Assembly (NCBI GenBank): GCA_038230595.1
Contig: JBBRMY010000011.1
Location: 1-37,865 of the forward strand
Direction: 5' to 3'
Length of the DNA: 37,865 bases
Origin: JBBRMY01 sp038230595
GTDB lineage: Bacteria; Bacteroidota; Ignavibacteria; Tepidaquicellales; Tepidaquicellaceae
In this document: in pieces, positions 24,383 through 33,046 of the stretch
How the letters are laid out: the number at the start of each line of letters is the position of its first letter
Numbering within the stretch: position 1 is the stretch's first letter
Notes under the pieces: model-generated
The model's database searches: none
What the model was told of the DNA's origin: nothing
Seen by the model: only the letters and a program-made list of their open reading frames with translations
Translations under genes and position numbers: made by a program

Positions 24383-25462
24383 TCAATTTATTTTTGATAT
24401 TTTTTTTAAAGTATTATTTAACTCTGTTACCCATAATCCAAATCCATAAGAATTCCAATGTGTGTCGGATCTTTGATAAACTTTACCAGGTTCTTTTTTC
24501 AGGATATTATATGCGTCAATGTATTTTATTTTTAAAGCCGGATTTGACTGTATCCTTGTTATTAATTGGTTGTACTTCATTAAATTGGGATCAATTATTG
24601 AAACAGGCTTAGGAATTATTGAAAAATAAACATAATCAAACCCTCTTTTAATATAATAATCATTAATTTTATTCAATCGATCAACCATATTATTTACTTC
24701 AGCATCTCCTAAATATTTAAAAGAGCTTTGATTTGAAGCAGTATCAATTGTTGGCTTATAAAGCAGAAATTCTTTGTTTGAAGAAAATTCAACCTCAGAA
24801 TTTACTTTATCAAAAATTTTATAATTGAATTGAGCTTTGAGTTCTTTAAGTGGAGTTAAAAAACTGTAATCAAATAAGTTAAATTCAAGATTTCGGTTTA
24901 ACCATTTGTTTGCAAAAACCTTATCAATAATTTTAATAAAGCTAAATGAATTTTGAATTGTATTTTTAGCAGAAGTATCTACAAAAGAAGGATTTGGATT
25001 TTTTACATTGATTCTTGAAAATATATCAGAAGAATCTGTTAAAAATTCTCTTGAATACCATTCAGCCATTTCAATTAGCATAAAATTAATTTTTGTAGTA
25101 TCAATGCTGGTAATAATTTTTTCATCATATAACCATCTACTCTGATTATATTTGTTAACATTGTATAATGTTGAATCATTGAAGGGAAAACTCCATAAAT
25201 AACTGTCACAAACACAATAGAAATCAATCTTCTTGTCTTCGAAAGAATTTTCTTTCGCCGGTGGAATCTTTTTTTCTATTAATTTGAAATCAGGTAAATA
25301 TGAAAATCCAAAAAGATCTCCGTATTTATAGTTGTCTGATCCTAAAGGCGAATCCCAGTCGTATCTAAACTGAGCAATTTTTTTCATAACCGGACTGTAT
25401 GAACTTATGAAATAAATTATTAAAAATGTATTTAGAACAATATATGCAAAAACTCTTTTCAT
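24383..25462 (-). CDS. AlgX/AlgJ-like SGNH acetyltransferase-like protein
   Basis: A 359-residue protein with an N-terminal membrane anchor or signal (VFAYIVLNTFLIIYFISSY). It has the two signatures of the AlgJ/AlgX group: D86-S87 in CVCDSYLW (usually GDS) and D334-THWN in RSDTHWNSYGFGLW. These supply the Ser and Asp-His of an SGNH-type triad. In alginate systems this partner takes acetyl groups from the MBOAT protein and moves them to the polymer in the periplasm. Its ATG overlaps the MBOAT stop by one base. The Gly to Cys change in the first motif is noteworthy. About 245 bases separate it from the Wzz-like gene. Confidence 0.85.
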   Translation of the reverse strand: MKRVFAYIVLNTFLIIYFISSYSPVMKKIAQFRYDWDSPLGSDNYKYGDLFGFSYLPDFKLIEKKIPPAKENSFEDKKIDFYCVCDSYLWSFPFNDSTLYNVNKYNQSRWLYDEKIITSIDTTKINFMLIEMAEWYSREFLTDSSDIFSRINVKNPNPSFVDTSAKNTIQNSFSFIKIIDKVFANKWLNRNLEFNLFDYSFLTPLKELKAQFNYKIFDKVNSEVEFSSNKEFLLYKPTIDTASNQSSFKYLGDAEVNNMVDRLNKINDYYIKRGFDYVYFSIIPKPVSIIDPNLMKYNQLITRIQSNPALKIKYIDAYNILKKEPGKVYQRSDTHWNSYGFGLWVTELNNTLKKISKIN

Positions 25463-26868
25463 CAGAATTGAAAGTAGATAAACTGTTTTAAGTCAAAGAC
25501 CCCAAAGAAATAACAAGATAATAGAATTAAAATCATTCCCACGAAAAATTTTAATGAATTTACTGTGTGGATCAAATGAAAAAATCTTTCTTTTATTATA
25601 AGGAATAAAATCAGTATTAAACAAAAAACAGTCTCGTTTGTATTTAGTGCAAATTGAAGCTTGTCAGAAAATGAAAAGCTAAGTATTTTGTTTATAACTT
25701 CAAATGCCTGACTGACATTTGCTGCACGGAAAAAGATCCAGGCAAAGTCTACAAGCAAAAAGGTAACCAGCATTCTTCCAAATGATATAAATGGAATTTT
25801 TTTTAAAATCTGATCTGAGTTTGTATATTTGTTTTTTAAAATCCCTATTATTAAATAAATTCCATGAAGTGCTCCCCAGATAATGAATGTCCAGTTTGCT
25901 CCATGCCATAGTCCGCTTAATAAAAAAACGATCAGTAAATTAAAAAACCATTTCTGAATTCCGACACGATTACCTCCCAGTGGAATATATAAATAATCCT
26001 TAAACCATGTTGATAATGACATATGCCATCTGGTCCAGAATTCGGCAATAGATTTGGAAAAATATGGACGAGCGAAATTTGTCATTAATCCAAATCCCAT
26101 AACTCTCGCAGCACCAATTGCAATTTCCGAATAACCTGAAAAATCACAATAAATCTGAATAGCATATAATACTGTTGCAACAATCATTGTAGCTCCTGAT
26201 TGTTCAGCAGGATTTTTGTAAGCATGATCAACTAAAATTGAAAGCCTATCAGCAATAACAACTTTTTTAAAAAGCCCGAAAGCCATCATCATCAACCCGG
26301 CTTTTATCCGTTCAAAATCATAATAATGCTCGCGGTAAAATTGAAATAATAAATTCTGTGGTCTTTCAATTGGACCTGCAACAAGCTGCGGGTAGAACAT
26401 TACATATAAGGCATATATTCCAAAATGCCTTTCAGCCTTTTGATTTCCACGATAAACTTCTATAGTATAACTCATTGCCTGGAAAGTATGAAATGATAAT
26501 CCTATAGGTAAGAGAATGCTTAAAAATGGTAATGGTGTTGATTTATTAAAAGAGTGAAATAAAAAATCAAGATTAAGATTTAGGAAATTGTAATATTTGA
26601 ATACAGCAAGTACACCTATGTTTGCGATCAGGCTTGCTATCAGATATATTTTTCTTTTTTTGCCTGAATGATTTTCTAATAATATACCTGCAAAGTAATC
26701 GATAACAATTGTGAAACCAAGAATGAGAATATAAATAGGAACAAATGCCATATAAAAATAACAGCTTGCTGCTAGAAGTAAGATCCAACGAAACCTGTGC
26801 GGGATTAAAAAATAGGAGAGAGTAACAATGATAAAAAAAACAAGAAATTGAAGAGAATTAAATAGCAT
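25462..26868 (-). CDS. MBOAT family O-acyltransferase (AlgI-like)
   Basis: A 468-residue polytopic membrane protein of the MBOAT/AlgI/DltB family, carrying an acyl group (usually acetyl) across the inner membrane for polysaccharide O-acylation. The family motifs are complete: YPQLVAGPIERP at 159-170, the FWTRWHMSLSTWFKDYLYIPLGGN block at about 277-300, and the catalytic His H322 in LLSGLWHGANWTF. The numbering equals that of AlgI. It begins 5 bases after the DnaJ-like gene and is coupled to the AlgX-like gene, so the pair should act together. Confidence 0.95.
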   Translation of the reverse strand: MLFNSLQFLVFFIIVTLSYFLIPHRFRWILLLAASCYFYMAFVPIYILILGFTIVIDYFAGILLENHSGKKRKIYLIASLIANIGVLAVFKYYNFLNLNLDFLFHSFNKSTPLPFLSILLPIGLSFHTFQAMSYTIEVYRGNQKAERHFGIYALYVMFYPQLVAGPIERPQNLLFQFYREHYYDFERIKAGLMMMAFGLFKKVVIADRLSILVDHAYKNPAEQSGATMIVATVLYAIQIYCDFSGYSEIAIGAARVMGFGLMTNFARPYFSKSIAEFWTRWHMSLSTWFKDYLYIPLGGNRVGIQKWFFNLLIVFLLSGLWHGANWTFIIWGALHGIYLIIGILKNKYTNSDQILKKIPFISFGRMLVTFLLVDFAWIFFRAANVSQAFEVINKILSFSFSDKLQFALNTNETVFCLILILFLIIKERFFHLIHTVNSLKFFVGMILILLSCYFFGVFDLKQFIYFQF

Positions 26869-26873
26869 TTACA

Positions 26874-27815
26874 TCATTTATTAATGTTCTTTAAATCTAA
26901 AAACATCTTTTTTTCTTTATCAGTAAGACCCTTTGGTATAAGAACATTTATTTTAACATACAGGTCGCCAAACTTATCAGTTGTTCCATAAACGGGCATG
27001 CCAAGATTTTTTAATCTTAATGTTGTTCCGTTTTGTGTTTCAGGCTTTACATCAACTTTTATTGTACCTTTAAATGTTTTTACTTCAACTTTATCTCCCA
27101 AAATAGCTGCATAAATATCAACAGGAAGATCAACATACAGGTCATCTCCCTTTCGTTCTAATCTGGTATCTTTCTGTATCTTCACAATAATGATCAGATC
27201 ACCATTGCTTCCTTCATTTGCACCCTGATATCCTTTGCCATTTAGCTTAAGCTGATGTCCATCTTTGATACCAGGCTTAATGTTTAACTTTAGAGATTGT
27301 GAATTAAAATTAAAAGTTTTACTGATACCGTGATATGCTTCTTCAAGAGTAATAGGAAGTTCAGCTTGTGCATCTTCACCTTTTTGTACTCGTTTGGCTC
27401 TATTACTACCAAATCCTGTTTGACCTCTTCCTGACCCCCCAAACATTGTTTCAAAAAAATCGGAAAACCCGCCGCCGCCAAATGAACTGCTGTCAAATCC
27501 TTCAGAGCCTGAATTGTATTGGTTTCCTCTGTTACCTCTTTGCCTGTTGGAAAACTGAGACCAGTCAAAATCCTGGGAATTCCCGCCTGTTTGCTGGTAG
27601 TTTTGCCAGTTATGACCTAATTCATTATACTTATTTCGTTTTTCCGGGTCGCTTAAAACTTCATTTGCTTCGTTTATTTCTTTAAATTTATTTTCAAACT
27701 CCTTATTACCGGCATTTTTATCAGGGTGATATTTAATAGCAAGCTTTCTATATGCTTTTTTTATCTCATCCTGAGATGCACTGTTCTCAACACCTAGAAC
27801 CTTATAATAATCTTT
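26874..27815 (-). CDS. DnaJ/CbpA-type co-chaperone, no canonical start codon
   Basis: The open frame encodes an intact J domain, KDYYKVLGVENSAS then RKLAIKYHPDKNAG with the HPD motif. A glycine/serine-rich linker and the C-terminal substrate-binding domains (LPITLEEAYHGISKTF, KPGIKDGHQLKLNGKGY, LGDKVEVKTF) follow. There is no CxxCxGxG zinc domain, so this is a CbpA-like type B protein of about 313 residues. It stimulates DnaK ATPase. The frame from the J domain runs to a TAA at 27833-27831 without any ATG, GTG or TTG: the codons are AAT CGA AGG GAA TCT AAA GAT. An AAGGGA ribosome-binding-like sequence sits where it should. The first usable ATG (27446) lies after the J domain. I give the end as the first conserved codon. 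Confidence 0.8.
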   Translation of the reverse strand, partial: KDYYKVLGVENSASQDEIKKAYRKLAIKYHPDKNAGNKEFENKFKEINEANEVLSDPEKRNKYNELGHNWQNYQQTGGNSQDFDWSQFSNRQRGNRGNQYNSGSEGFDSSSFGGGGFSDFFETMFGGSGRGQTGFGSNRAKRVQKGEDAQAELPITLEEAYHGISKTFNFNSQSLKLNIKPGIKDGHQLKLNGKGYQGANEGSNGDLIIIVKIQKDTRLERKGDDLYVDLPVDIYAAILGDKVEVKTFKGTIKVDVKPETQNGTTLRLKNLGMPVYGTTDKFGDLYVKINVLIPKGLTDKEKKMFLDLKNINK

Positions 27816-27963
27816 AGATTCCCTTCGATTTTAAATTACCACTGTCAAGTTAGAATTTTTGTAGGTTACAATAAATGGGAAAGTATATCTTTGCTTTTAA
27901 GTTTTTTTAATGGACTTATTAAATTAAATTATACGTTAAAGAAATTAAGAATCTTTACATTAC

Positions 27964-29226
27964 TTGACAAATTCTGACATTCAATTTGAACAGTTCAAGC
28001 TGGAAAATGGCTTAGATTGTATCCTTCACCGAAACACTGAGAACCCCACAATAAATTTATTAACAGTCTACGAAGTCGGATCTAAAGATGAAGATGAGGG
28101 GCAATATGGTATCGCTCACTTCTTTGAACATCTTATGTTTAAAGGTTCTGCAAATATCAGGGAAAATGAATTTATTGCTTCTGTTATGAATTCCGGAGGT
28201 GTCTGTAATGCTTTTACATTCCAGGATGCAACTGTTTATTATGAAAGAATGCCTGCGAATCAAATTGAAAAAGCTTTGTGGATGGAATCTGACAGAATGA
28301 TCTCTCTTCAATTCGGAAAAGATACTTTTGAAACTGAAAAAAAGGTTGTACTGGAAGAAAAACTTCAGAGATATGATAATGCGCCATACGGGGAAGTGTT
28401 TTTAAATATATTTAATCATATTTTTCCAGGTTCTCTCTATGAGCATCTGGTGATCGGAAGCGAGAAGGATATTAAAAATTTTAGCTTAGAAGGCGCTGCA
28501 GAATTTCATAAGAATTATTATTCTCCTGATAATGCAGCTCTGATAGTCAGTGGGGATTTCGAGGTTGAAAAAATGAAGGATCTTATAAAAAAGTATTATG
28601 GCGAAATTAATAAAAAGAATAAAACTGTAAAAAAGAAAAATAATATTCAGGAGTATAAGGGATACAAGAAGATCACAGTAGAGGATAATGTTGCTTTGCC
28701 TAAAATTTATATAACATATAAAGTTTCAGGTGTGAAAGAGGATGATCAGTATCCTCTTGAGTTTATAGAAGCAATATGTGCCGGAAACAGAAGCAGCAGG
28801 TTATATAAAAAACTTGTTTATGAAAAAAAGCTGCTTAAGTCAGTAAGCTCTTACCGTTACCTTTTAGGTGACGGAGGTATGTTTATAACAGAAGGAACTC
28901 TACTTGAAGGTACTGATATAAATTATATTGAGGAAGAAATTGCTTATGAGCTTGAAAATTTTAAGAATTTTCCATTAGGTGAAAAGGATATTGAAAAAGT
29001 AAAGAATGAAATTGAGCAAAGAGAATATTCTTCTTTAATATCAGAACAGAATATCTCTATGAAAACTATGAGAAACTGGTTATACTTTAAAGACCCATTA
29101 AGAATAAATTCTGAAACGCAAAAATCATTAAGAATTACTAAAGAAGATATATACCGGGTTGCTGATAAATTTCTGAAAAAAGAGAACAGGTTTACGATGA
29201 ACTATATCCCGAAAAAGACAGCATGA
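27964..29226 (+). CDS. M16 family zinc peptidase (catalytic), first of three
   Basis: A 420-residue M16 (pitrilysin/processing-peptidase) protein. The inverted zinc motif HxxEH is intact as H52-F-F-E-H56 in AHFFEHLMFKG, with the downstream Glu in the ETEKKVVLEEKL stretch about 75 residues later. The second, non-catalytic half follows. No signal peptide is seen, so it is probably cytoplasmic. The start is TTG. Its stop overlaps the ATG of the next gene (ATGA), so the trio is translationally coupled. M16 enzymes of this size usually act as dimers with a sister subunit. Confidence 0.92.
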   Translation: MTNSDIQFEQFKLENGLDCILHRNTENPTINLLTVYEVGSKDEDEGQYGIAHFFEHLMFKGSANIRENEFIASVMNSGGVCNAFTFQDATVYYERMPANQIEKALWMESDRMISLQFGKDTFETEKKVVLEEKLQRYDNAPYGEVFLNIFNHIFPGSLYEHLVIGSEKDIKNFSLEGAAEFHKNYYSPDNAALIVSGDFEVEKMKDLIKKYYGEINKKNKTVKKKNNIQEYKGYKKITVEDNVALPKIYITYKVSGVKEDDQYPLEFIEAICAGNRSSRLYKKLVYEKKLLKSVSSYRYLLGDGGMFITEGTLLEGTDINYIEEEIAYELENFKNFPLGEKDIEKVKNEIEQREYSSLISEQNISMKTMRNWLYFKDPLRINSETQKSLRITKEDIYRVADKFLKKENRFTMNYIPKKTA

Positions 29227-30473
29227 AAGAATCACTAAATATTAAAGAGTTAACCTTAGAAAATGGTTTAAAAGTTATTCTTTACAAAAATGCCAATATT
29301 CCGATGGTATGTATAAATACCGTCTTTCATGTAGGAGCAAAGGATGATGGTGAAGAAAAAAAAGGAATGGCGCATTTATTTGAACATCTGATGTTTGAAG
29401 GCTCGAACAATGTTCCTCATGGTATGTTTGATGAAATTTTAACAAGCAATGGCGGTGAATCAAATGCTTATACAAGCTGGGATGTTACAAGCTATTATAT
29501 AGTTTTACCAAGCGCAAGTCTGGAGCTGGGACTTTGGCTGGAGTCTGACAGAATGAATGGCTTTTTAATCTCAGATGAGGAGCTTGAAATTCAAAAAGAT
29601 GTTATTTCAGAGGAGAAGCTTACAGTATTTGATAATACACCTTATGGTTCACTGGAAGAAGAGAGCTCAAAAAGATTATTTTCAAGTTCCGGATATAAAG
29701 ATACAATAATCGGCAATATGGACCATTTGCAAAAAGTAACTTTAAAAGATATAAACGAGCACTTTAAAAAATATTATGCTCCTTCAAATGCTGTTCTTAC
29801 TATAGGAGGAGATATAAATTTTGAAGAAGCTGAAGCTCTTATTAAAAAATATTATTCGGATATTAAATCTGAATCAGAAGCAATAAAATCAAAGTATAAA
29901 GAAGAGCCGTTAAAGTTTTTTGAAGGAAAGATCGAAGACAATATTCAACTGCCGGGAAGATTCATTTTTTACAGAACTCCTAAAATGGGGGATAAGGATT
30001 ATTACTCTTTAAAAATATTAAGCTCAATACTTACAGATGGAGACAGCTCTGTTCTTTATAAAAAGCTAGTAGTGGAAAATGAGCTCGCCAATGAAGTTGA
30101 TTCATATGTACATGGAATGGAAGATGCCGGTATATTTTCTATCAATACTATTTTACTTATAAATTCCAGTGAAGAAAAAGTCAGCGTAATAATTGACGAA
30201 TCTATAGAAGAGATCAAGCAAGGAAAATTAAGCGAACGAGATATAGAAAAAATAAATAATAAGATTGAAACTTTTACAGAGTTAAGAAAGAGTAATCTTG
30301 TTAGTTTTACAGACAGGCTTGGATATTTTAAAACAATATATGGAAATATTGAAAAAGTGGATAATGAAGCTGAGGAATTCAAATGCGTAACAGCTTCTGA
30401 TATAATAAATGCAGCAAATAAATATTTAAAAAAAGATGAGAGAGTAATTTTAAATTACGTTTCGAAAAACTGA
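29223..30473 (+). CDS. M16 family zinc peptidase (catalytic), second of three
   Basis: A 416-residue paralogue of the preceding gene, with zinc motif H51-L-F-E-H55 in AHLFEHLMFEG and the acidic Glu region EIQKDVISEEKL. The two share layout throughout, so they probably arose by duplication. No signal peptide. It begins inside the stop of the first gene and ends two bases before the third. Confidence 0.92.
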   Translation: MKESLNIKELTLENGLKVILYKNANIPMVCINTVFHVGAKDDGEEKKGMAHLFEHLMFEGSNNVPHGMFDEILTSNGGESNAYTSWDVTSYYIVLPSASLELGLWLESDRMNGFLISDEELEIQKDVISEEKLTVFDNTPYGSLEEESSKRLFSSSGYKDTIIGNMDHLQKVTLKDINEHFKKYYAPSNAVLTIGGDINFEEAEALIKKYYSDIKSESEAIKSKYKEEPLKFFEGKIEDNIQLPGRFIFYRTPKMGDKDYYSLKILSSILTDGDSSVLYKKLVVENELANEVDSYVHGMEDAGIFSINTILLINSSEEKVSVIIDESIEEIKQGKLSERDIEKINNKIETFTELRKSNLVSFTDRLGYFKTIYGNIEKVDNEAEEFKCVTASDIINAANKYLKKDERVILNYVSKN

Positions 30474-30475
30474 AA

Positions 30476-31843
30476 ATGACAGAAAGCACAATAAAATTAG
30501 ACAGAACTAAGCCGCCAAAACCCGGAAAGCCAAAGGATATTAAATTCCCTGAATTTTTTGAAACAGTAACTTCAAACGGAATAACTGTAATTGTAATTGA
30601 AAACAAAAAGCTTCCTTTAGTAACTGTTAGGTTTGTTTTCCGTTCAGGTTCTTATGAAAATAGCAGAGAGAATTCCGGCCTGGCATTGATCACATCAGAG
30701 TTGCTTTCAAAGGGAACAAGTAATATGAATGCGCTTGAGATAGCTGAAGAAACAGATCAGCTCGGCGCTTCACTATCTGCCGGCTGCGATCACGATGCTA
30801 CCTTTGTCAGCCTTTATTCACTGAAAAAATTCTCAGATAAACTTTATAATATTGGCTCAGAGATAATATTAGAACCTGCATTTACGGAAGACGAGATCGA
30901 AAGACTGAGAACTCAGAAGATAAACAGTGTGATTTCATATAAAGATGATGGAGATTATCTGGCGGGACGAGTTTTTAAAGAAAAAGTTTATGGAGTGAAT
31001 AATTATGCTAATCCTACAGAAGGAACAATAAAAAGCCTACAGAATATCAAACGGAATGATATTACTGAATTCTATAGTTCTTATTACACTCCGGATAATC
31101 TTATTATTGCATTTGTAGGAGATATAACAATAGATGAAGCATTAAAGAAAGTTGAATCTAAATTCAGCAGCTGGAATTCCAAATCAAAAGTTAAAAATAA
31201 GAAAAGCAATATCAAGCCATCTGATTCAACAAAAGTTCAAATAATCCGAAAGAAAGGTGCAGTACAATCATCACTGAAGATCGGTCATATTGCAGTAGAA
31301 AGAAACAGTGCTGACTATTTCAGATTAAGAGTAATGAATAATATTTTAGGAGATGGATTTACATCGAGGATCAATAAAAATCTAAGAGAAGTTAATGGAT
31401 TCACTTATGGCGCAAATTCTTTTTTTGACTGGAAGAAATTTTCAGGAGATTTTTCGATAGAGACTGAAGTAAAAAATGAAATAACTGCAAATGCTGTCAG
31501 AGAGATCATTAATGAAATTAATATTATAAGAGATGAAAAAGTAGGAGAGGAAGAGCTTCAGAATGTTAAGAATTATATTTCCGGCACCTTTCCAATGCAG
31601 CTTGAAACACCGAATGCTATAGCTTCAAAAGTTATCTCTTTAAAGCTTTATTCATTGCCTGAAGATCATTTTTCAACATATATTTCAGAGATAAATAAAG
31701 TTTCGATAGATGACATAAAAATAACAGCTGAAAAATACCTTCATCCTGACCGTTTAACTATTTCTATAGGAGGTAATCCGGATGATATTACAGATTGCAT
31801 GAAACAATTCGGAGATGTAGAAGTAATAGAAGATATAGAATAA
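30476..31843 (+). CDS. M16 family protein, non-catalytic subunit, third of three
   Basis: A 455-residue M16 member in which the zinc motif is lost: the equivalent segment reads GLALITSELLSKGT, keeping Glu but neither His. Such subunits usually pair with an active M16 protein, as in bacterial M16B heterodimers and mitochondrial processing peptidase. The C-terminal half keeps the substrate-contact pattern (NGFTYGANSFFDWKKFSGDF). No signal peptide. It most likely pairs with one or both of the two upstream enzymes; which one is not known. Confidence 0.9.
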   Translation: MTESTIKLDRTKPPKPGKPKDIKFPEFFETVTSNGITVIVIENKKLPLVTVRFVFRSGSYENSRENSGLALITSELLSKGTSNMNALEIAEETDQLGASLSAGCDHDATFVSLYSLKKFSDKLYNIGSEIILEPAFTEDEIERLRTQKINSVISYKDDGDYLAGRVFKEKVYGVNNYANPTEGTIKSLQNIKRNDITEFYSSYYTPDNLIIAFVGDITIDEALKKVESKFSSWNSKSKVKNKKSNIKPSDSTKVQIIRKKGAVQSSLKIGHIAVERNSADYFRLRVMNNILGDGFTSRINKNLREVNGFTYGANSFFDWKKFSGDFSIETEVKNEITANAVREIINEINIIRDEKVGEEELQNVKNYISGTFPMQLETPNAIASKVISLKLYSLPEDHFSTYISEINKVSIDDIKITAEKYLHPDRLTISIGGNPDDITDCMKQFGDVEVIEDIE

Positions 31844-31865
31844 CTGTAAAAATTTAATTGACAGA

Positions 31866-32891
31866 ATGGCTGAGACACCAATAAAGAATATTTCAAAAGA
31901 TATATCCGTGAATGGAAATTCATCTGATATTGAATCTGTAAAATTACTTAATGCGAAATTCAAGGAGCTTACTAATGAGATAGCTAAAGTAATTGTAGGT
32001 CATGATAAGATAATATCTCAGATATTAATCACTATTTTGTCAAATGGCCATTGCATGCTAGTGGGTGTACCGGGTCTTGCAAAAACTTTGATCATAAAAA
32101 CCTTATCGGAAGTACTTGATCTGAATTTCAGCAGGATACAATTCACACCTGATCTGATGCCATCAGATATTACCGGTATTGAAATATTAGAAGCAGATCA
32201 ATCCGGAAAAAATTTCTTTAAATTTGTTAAAGGACCGGTGTTTGCAAATATACTTTTAGCAGATGAAATTAACAGAACTCCGCCGAAGACTCAATCAGCA
32301 TTACTTGAAGCTATGCAGGAACACAGAGTAACAGCTGCAGGCGTAAATTATAAGCTTGAAGAGCCTTTCTTTGTTCTTGCAACACAGAATCCTATAGAGC
32401 AGGAAGGAACTTATCCTTTACCGGAAGCTCAGCTTGACAGATTCATGTTTAACTTGTGGCTGGAGTATCCGAGCTTTAAAGAAGAAGTAGAAATTATAGA
32501 TAAGACTACGGGAATGTATTTCCCTGAGTTAAGAAAAATATTTTCAAAAGAAGATATTTTAAAATATCAGCAATTAGTAAAAAAGGTACCTGTTGCAACT
32601 GAAGTAATTGAATATGCTGTAAATCTGGTGACAAAAACCCGTCCCGGGAATGAAAATTCACCAAAATTCATAAAAGATTATATAACCTGGGGAGCAGGAC
32701 CCCGTGCTTCGCAATATTTAATTTTAGGAGCAAAAGCCAGATGCATTCTTGAAGGCCGATTTACTCCATCGATAGAAGATGTGAAAATGGTAGCAAAACC
32801 CGTTTTAAGGCACAGATTGATACTTAATTTCAATGCTGAGTCAGACAATCTGACAGTTTTAGATCTAATAGAAAAATTAATAAATGAGTAA
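31866..32891 (+). CDS. MoxR family AAA+ ATPase
   Basis: A 341-residue MoxR-type ATPase. Walker A is GVPGLAKT at 67-74; Walker B is ILLADEINR with D133-E134. The sensor-like TQNPIEQEGTYPLPEAQLDRFMF and the C-terminal lid (WGAGPRASQYLILGAKA) complete the AAA_3 family pattern. MoxR proteins act as chaperone-like ATPases for metal-centre insertion or protein maturation, usually beside DUF58 and von Willebrand factor genes. Here none follows; the next gene is rplB. It lies 22 bases after the M16 trio, so it may share that transcript. Confidence 0.95.
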   Translation: MAETPIKNISKDISVNGNSSDIESVKLLNAKFKELTNEIAKVIVGHDKIISQILITILSNGHCMLVGVPGLAKTLIIKTLSEVLDLNFSRIQFTPDLMPSDITGIEILEADQSGKNFFKFVKGPVFANILLADEINRTPPKTQSALLEAMQEHRVTAAGVNYKLEEPFFVLATQNPIEQEGTYPLPEAQLDRFMFNLWLEYPSFKEEVEIIDKTTGMYFPELRKIFSKEDILKYQQLVKKVPVATEVIEYAVNLVTKTRPGNENSPKFIKDYITWGAGPRASQYLILGAKARCILEGRFTPSIEDVKMVAKPVLRHRLILNFNAESDNLTVLDLIEKLINE

Positions 32892-32957
32892 AATTAGCAT
32901 TCTTAGTAGATTTTCTTCCTTGTCTGGAATTTAGTGCTTTTTCACCATTTTCCTACC

Positions 32958-32986
32958 TTGACTTTTTTAAAGATTCTCACTAAATT
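32958..32986 (+). promoter_or_regulatory. Probable promoter of the rplB ribosomal cluster
   Basis: TTGACT (32958-32963) and TAAATT (32981-32986) are exactly 17 bases apart in the 155-base gap between the MoxR gene and rplB. Transcription would start near 32993, leaving a leader of about 55 bases. This fits a cluster that begins at rplB. Confidence 0.5.
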
Positions 32987-33046
32987 GATGTTTGTCTAAA
33001 AATTTAGGGGATTCCTCCCGGATAATTTTAACAATAATTACAGATA

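Noticed and set aside
27290..27568. 92-codon frame overlapping the DnaJ-like gene
   Set aside because: It is out of frame with the continuous J-domain reading frame, which is clearly the real one.
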